A stretch of 64,000 nucleotides of DNA. It comes from G963668655 sp963668655 (GTDB lineage: Bacteria; Myxococcota_A; SURF-8). Below the pieces are notes generated by a model. The model saw nothing but the letters and a program-made list of their open reading frames with translations, was not told where the DNA came from and did not search any database. Below are positions 61,930 to 64,000 of this stretch, one piece after another; within the stretch, counting starts at the first letter, position 1, and every line of letters starts with the position of its first letter. The translations under genes were made by a program, and so were the position numbers. The stretch covers positions 620,001 through 684,000 of the forward strand of contig CAXXPQ010000001.1 in assembly GCA_963668655.2 (NCBI GenBank), given 5' to 3'.

Positions 61930-63087
61930 ATGACGTTCAGAATTCAACACAACATCGCCTCGATTACGGCCAACCGGCATCTTGGCCACAACCACGACAT
62001 GCTGAGCAAGTCGCTGGAGAGGCTGTCGTCCGGTTATCAGATCAACCACGCCTCCGACGACGCCGTGGGCATGGCCGTATCCATGCGTTTCCGAGCGGAA
62101 ATCGCTTCCTTGAAGATGGCCTCCCGGAATTCCCAGCAGGCCACCAGCCTGCTCCAGGTGGCGGAAGGAGCGCTGGATCAGCTCGAACTCATCATTATTA
62201 GAATGAAGGAACTGGCCACCCAGGCCGCCTCCGGAAACACCGGCTCCGACCGCGCCAAGATCGATCTGGAAGTTTCCGCCCTGGAGGACGAAATCTCCCG
62301 TATCGTCGGATATACGCGTTACGACGGCCGCACCCTGCTGGACGGCTCCTTCGGTGCCACGGCGCTCAGCAGCACCGCCCCGGTGGGCCTGACCAACGGA
62401 AACGGCATCGAGCACATCGACGTGGCCAACGGCGATGGAGACACGACCTATTTCGTCTCCGCCCTGGATACCACCAGCAATACCATTACCATGTCCGACG
62501 GCACCACCTCCCAGCAGCTTTCCTATCCGGAACCCTCGACGATGGGTCCGAACGACAACTTCGAGCTGGACTTCAGCGACTTGGGCGTGAAGCTCATCAT
62601 CAACAGCGCCTTCGACGAAACCGGCAGCATCACCGCCGGCACCGCGAGTACCGGCTCGCGTTTTTCCACCGGGGCGACGGGAACGGCCACGTTCCAGATC
62701 GGCGACAGAAACGACGCGGACAGCCAGGTCAGCTTCACCCTTCCCGATCTTCAGCTTTCGGCCCTGCTGGCCGGATCTCAACTGGACGTGGATCTCAGCA
62801 CCCAGGAAAGCTCGCAGACCGCCGTGGACGACCTGGACACCGCCATCGACTTTCTGGCCGAGAAGCGCGGCGAGGTGGGCGCGCTCATCAACCGTCTGAC
62901 CTACGCCAACAGCAATCTGGCCGTTTCCATCGAAAACAAGACGGCCTCGGAATCGGTCATTCGCGACGTGGACATGGCGGCGGAGATGAGCGAATTCACC
63001 AAGCACAACATCCTGATCCAGTCCAACGTCTCCATGCTGGCCCAGGCCAACAACATCCAGCAATCGGTGCTCCAGTTGCTGCAATAA
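61930..63087 (+). CDS. fliC: Flagellin
   Basis: 385 residues, AAGGAGGAAGCT before the start. The N-terminal D0/D1 (Phe-Arg-Ile-Gln-His-Asn-Ile-Ala-Ser, then Leu-Ser-Ser-Gly-Tyr, Asp-Asp-Ala-Val-Gly-Met-Ala) and the C-terminal D1/D0 (Ala-Glu-Met-Ser-Glu-Phe, then Ile-Leu-Ile-Gln-Ser-Asn, then Leu-Leu-Gln) are conserved. The central variable domain (about 135-285) is short. It is the filament subunit exported by the flagellar type III system. The second copy follows 476 bp later. Confidence 0.95.
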   Translation: MTFRIQHNIASITANRHLGHNHDMLSKSLERLSSGYQINHASDDAVGMAVSMRFRAEIASLKMASRNSQQATSLLQVAEGALDQLELIIIRMKELATQAASGNTGSDRAKIDLEVSALEDEISRIVGYTRYDGRTLLDGSFGATALSSTAPVGLTNGNGIEHIDVANGDGDTTYFVSALDTTSNTITMSDGTTSQQLSYPEPSTMGPNDNFELDFSDLGVKLIINSAFDETGSITAGTASTGSRFSTGATGTATFQIGDRNDADSQVSFTLPDLQLSALLAGSQLDVDLSTQESSQTAVDDLDTAIDFLAEKRGEVGALINRLTYANSNLAVSIENKTASESVIRDVDMAAEMSEFTKHNILIQSNVSMLAQANNIQQSVLQLLQ

Positions 63088-63563
63088 GGCCAGGGGGGCC
63101 TCTTGGCCCCTTGACCGGATCTTTAAGATAAGAATCCGGATCGGCGGCTGCGCCGGCGAAAGGGGGGAGCGCGGACGCTGATTCGTTAATAATGCCTGTA
63201 TTATCAGGTAGATGAAAGATCTTTGACAAGTTGGACGGTGTACTTGGAAACTCGGACTTTCCCGATCTTGAAGGAAGGCCGGACGTTTTTTCTCAAGAAC
63301 CCTCCCCGAACGGTCGAATGGTTGTCGCGGAAGTTGAAAACGCGATCATTGACAGTCAACACGGAATCGACAGCGGCCATCGCGCGGGAAAGGAGGAGAC
63401 GGAGGAAAAGCGCACGGGCCGGGGCTGCGGCAAGGCCCGGACTTCGCCGGCCGCCGACGGGCATCGATCGTCGGAACGTTCTTTACAATATTTCTGTTTG
63501 TCTTCATTTACTGAGACCTAAAGGGCAAGGACGCCCGTCAGGAAACTTTCAAGGAGGAAAGTC
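63088..63563. other. Intergenic region between flagellin genes
   Basis: 476 bp with no convincing gene. Hairpins GGGGCC-TCTT-GGCCCC (near 63095-63110) and CCGGAT...ATCCGG (63115-63139) follow the first flagellin and may end its transcript, though without a U-run. Confidence 0.45.
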
Positions 63564-64000
63564 ATGAGTTTCAGAATCCAGAACAACATCTCCGCAATGA
63601 ATTCGCTTCGCAATCTCAACCGCGCCGAATCCGACATGGGAAAGTCGCTGCAGCGGTTGTCGTCCGGCTATCGCATCAACAGCGCGGCCGATGACGCGGC
63701 CGGTATGGCGTCGTCCATGCGTTTCCGTGGGGAAATCTCCTCTCTGAAACAGGCCAGCCGCAACGCGTCGGAAGCCACCAGTCTGTTGCAGGTGGCGGAA
63801 GGAGCCATCGGCGAGATCAACCTCATCCTCAACCGGATGAAGGAACTGGCCACCCAGGCCGCTTCCGGTAACGCCGGAAACGACTTGGCCAAGATCCAGG
63901 CGGAAAACACCCAGCTGATCGCTGAAATCGATCGTATCTCGGGATTTACCGAGTACAACGGCGCCTCGCTCCTGAACGGCTCCTACGGATCGGTTTCTCT
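63564..64000 (+). CDS. Flagellin, second copy, 3' end outside the window
   Basis: Preceded by AAGGAGGAAAGTC. The first 145 residues are visible and match the D0/D1 pattern: Phe-Arg-Ile-Gln-Asn-Asn-Ile-Ser-Ala, Leu-Ser-Ser-Gly-Tyr-Arg-Ile-Asn-Ser-Ala-Ala-Asp-Asp-Ala-Ala-Gly-Met. It diverges from the first flagellin at many positions, so it is an old duplicate rather than a fresh one. The frame is open to the last base. Confidence 0.95.
   Translation, partial: MSFRIQNNISAMNSLRNLNRAESDMGKSLQRLSSGYRINSAADDAAGMASSMRFRGEISSLKQASRNASEATSLLQVAEGAIGEINLILNRMKELATQAASGNAGNDLAKIQAENTQLIAEIDRISGFTEYNGASLLNGSYGSVS

Noticed and set aside
1..64000. CRISPR array
   Set aside because: No regularly spaced direct repeats with unique spacers and no cas genes were seen.

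Overview
The window looks like a chromosomal segment of a GC-rich, flagellated, Gram-negative bacterium that has acquired a large integrated element. The host parts (about 1-5.3 kb and 30-64 kb) carry paired flagellin genes, glmU-glmS, beta-barrel outer-membrane proteins, many lipoproteins and a Hanks-type receptor kinase. Several lipoproteins have an unusual Asp-Gly-rich spacer directly after the lipobox cysteine. This combination suggests a deltaproteobacterial or myxobacterial-type lineage, but nothing in the window fixes the taxonomy.

Region 1 (1-5.3 kb): the 3' part of a giant secreted protein and a membrane-anchored partner. An AT-rich patch crosses the junction between them, which suggests a swapped segment.

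Region 2 (5.5-30.1 kb): a mosaic mobile region. It starts with three separate XerC/D-like tyrosine recombinases, all on the minus strand. The first is bracketed by an inverted 11-bp repeat and has a 28-bp dif-like site upstream. Two lipoprotein genes lie among the recombinases. A broken tRNA-Lys-like 3' half lies between 14-bp direct repeats. A first transfer-like module follows (10.0-13.9 kb): XRE regulator, unknown protein, two RuvC-fold-like proteins, a replication-relaxation-like protein and a VirD4/TraG-like ATPase. An AT-rich cargo zone (13.9-19 kb) holds a membrane protein, a 28-aa hydrophobic peptide, an IS630 element and a large STAND-like NTPase. A second module (19.1-28.6 kb) has DUF932, a DUF6908-like gene, a Cys4 protein, small ORFs, two LuxR-type HTH genes around a likely 300-nt RNA, and then a compact membrane/vWA/ATPase/zinc-ribbon/replication-relaxation cassette. 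Excisionase and integrase genes close the region, and the integrase runs into a tRNA-Met gene. No relaxase, VirB4 or mating-pore genes are visible, so both ATPase modules stand without a recognisable conjugation apparatus.

Region 3 (30.2-64 kb): host genes. These are glmU-glmS; a 1.9-kaa TPR/kinase; a TPR lipoprotein with a LolB/DUF4292-like lipoprotein; a 1385-aa Asp-Gly/Cys-rich lipoprotein; a GDPD lipoprotein; acyltransferases; a thiamine-binding-type protein; an FGE-like lipoprotein; a DUF2284 protein; FadL-like and other outer-membrane proteins; a MetE/UROD-like protein; a GH5 lipoprotein; and two tandem flagellins, the second cut by the window end.

The most interesting points are the paired ATPase/replication-relaxation modules, the strongly promoted and terminated structured RNA at 22.85-23.14 kb, the dif-like site by the first recombinase, the degenerate RuvC-like pair, and the Asp-Gly lipoprotein spacers. 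Family names are assigned from motifs read by eye; no database search was possible.
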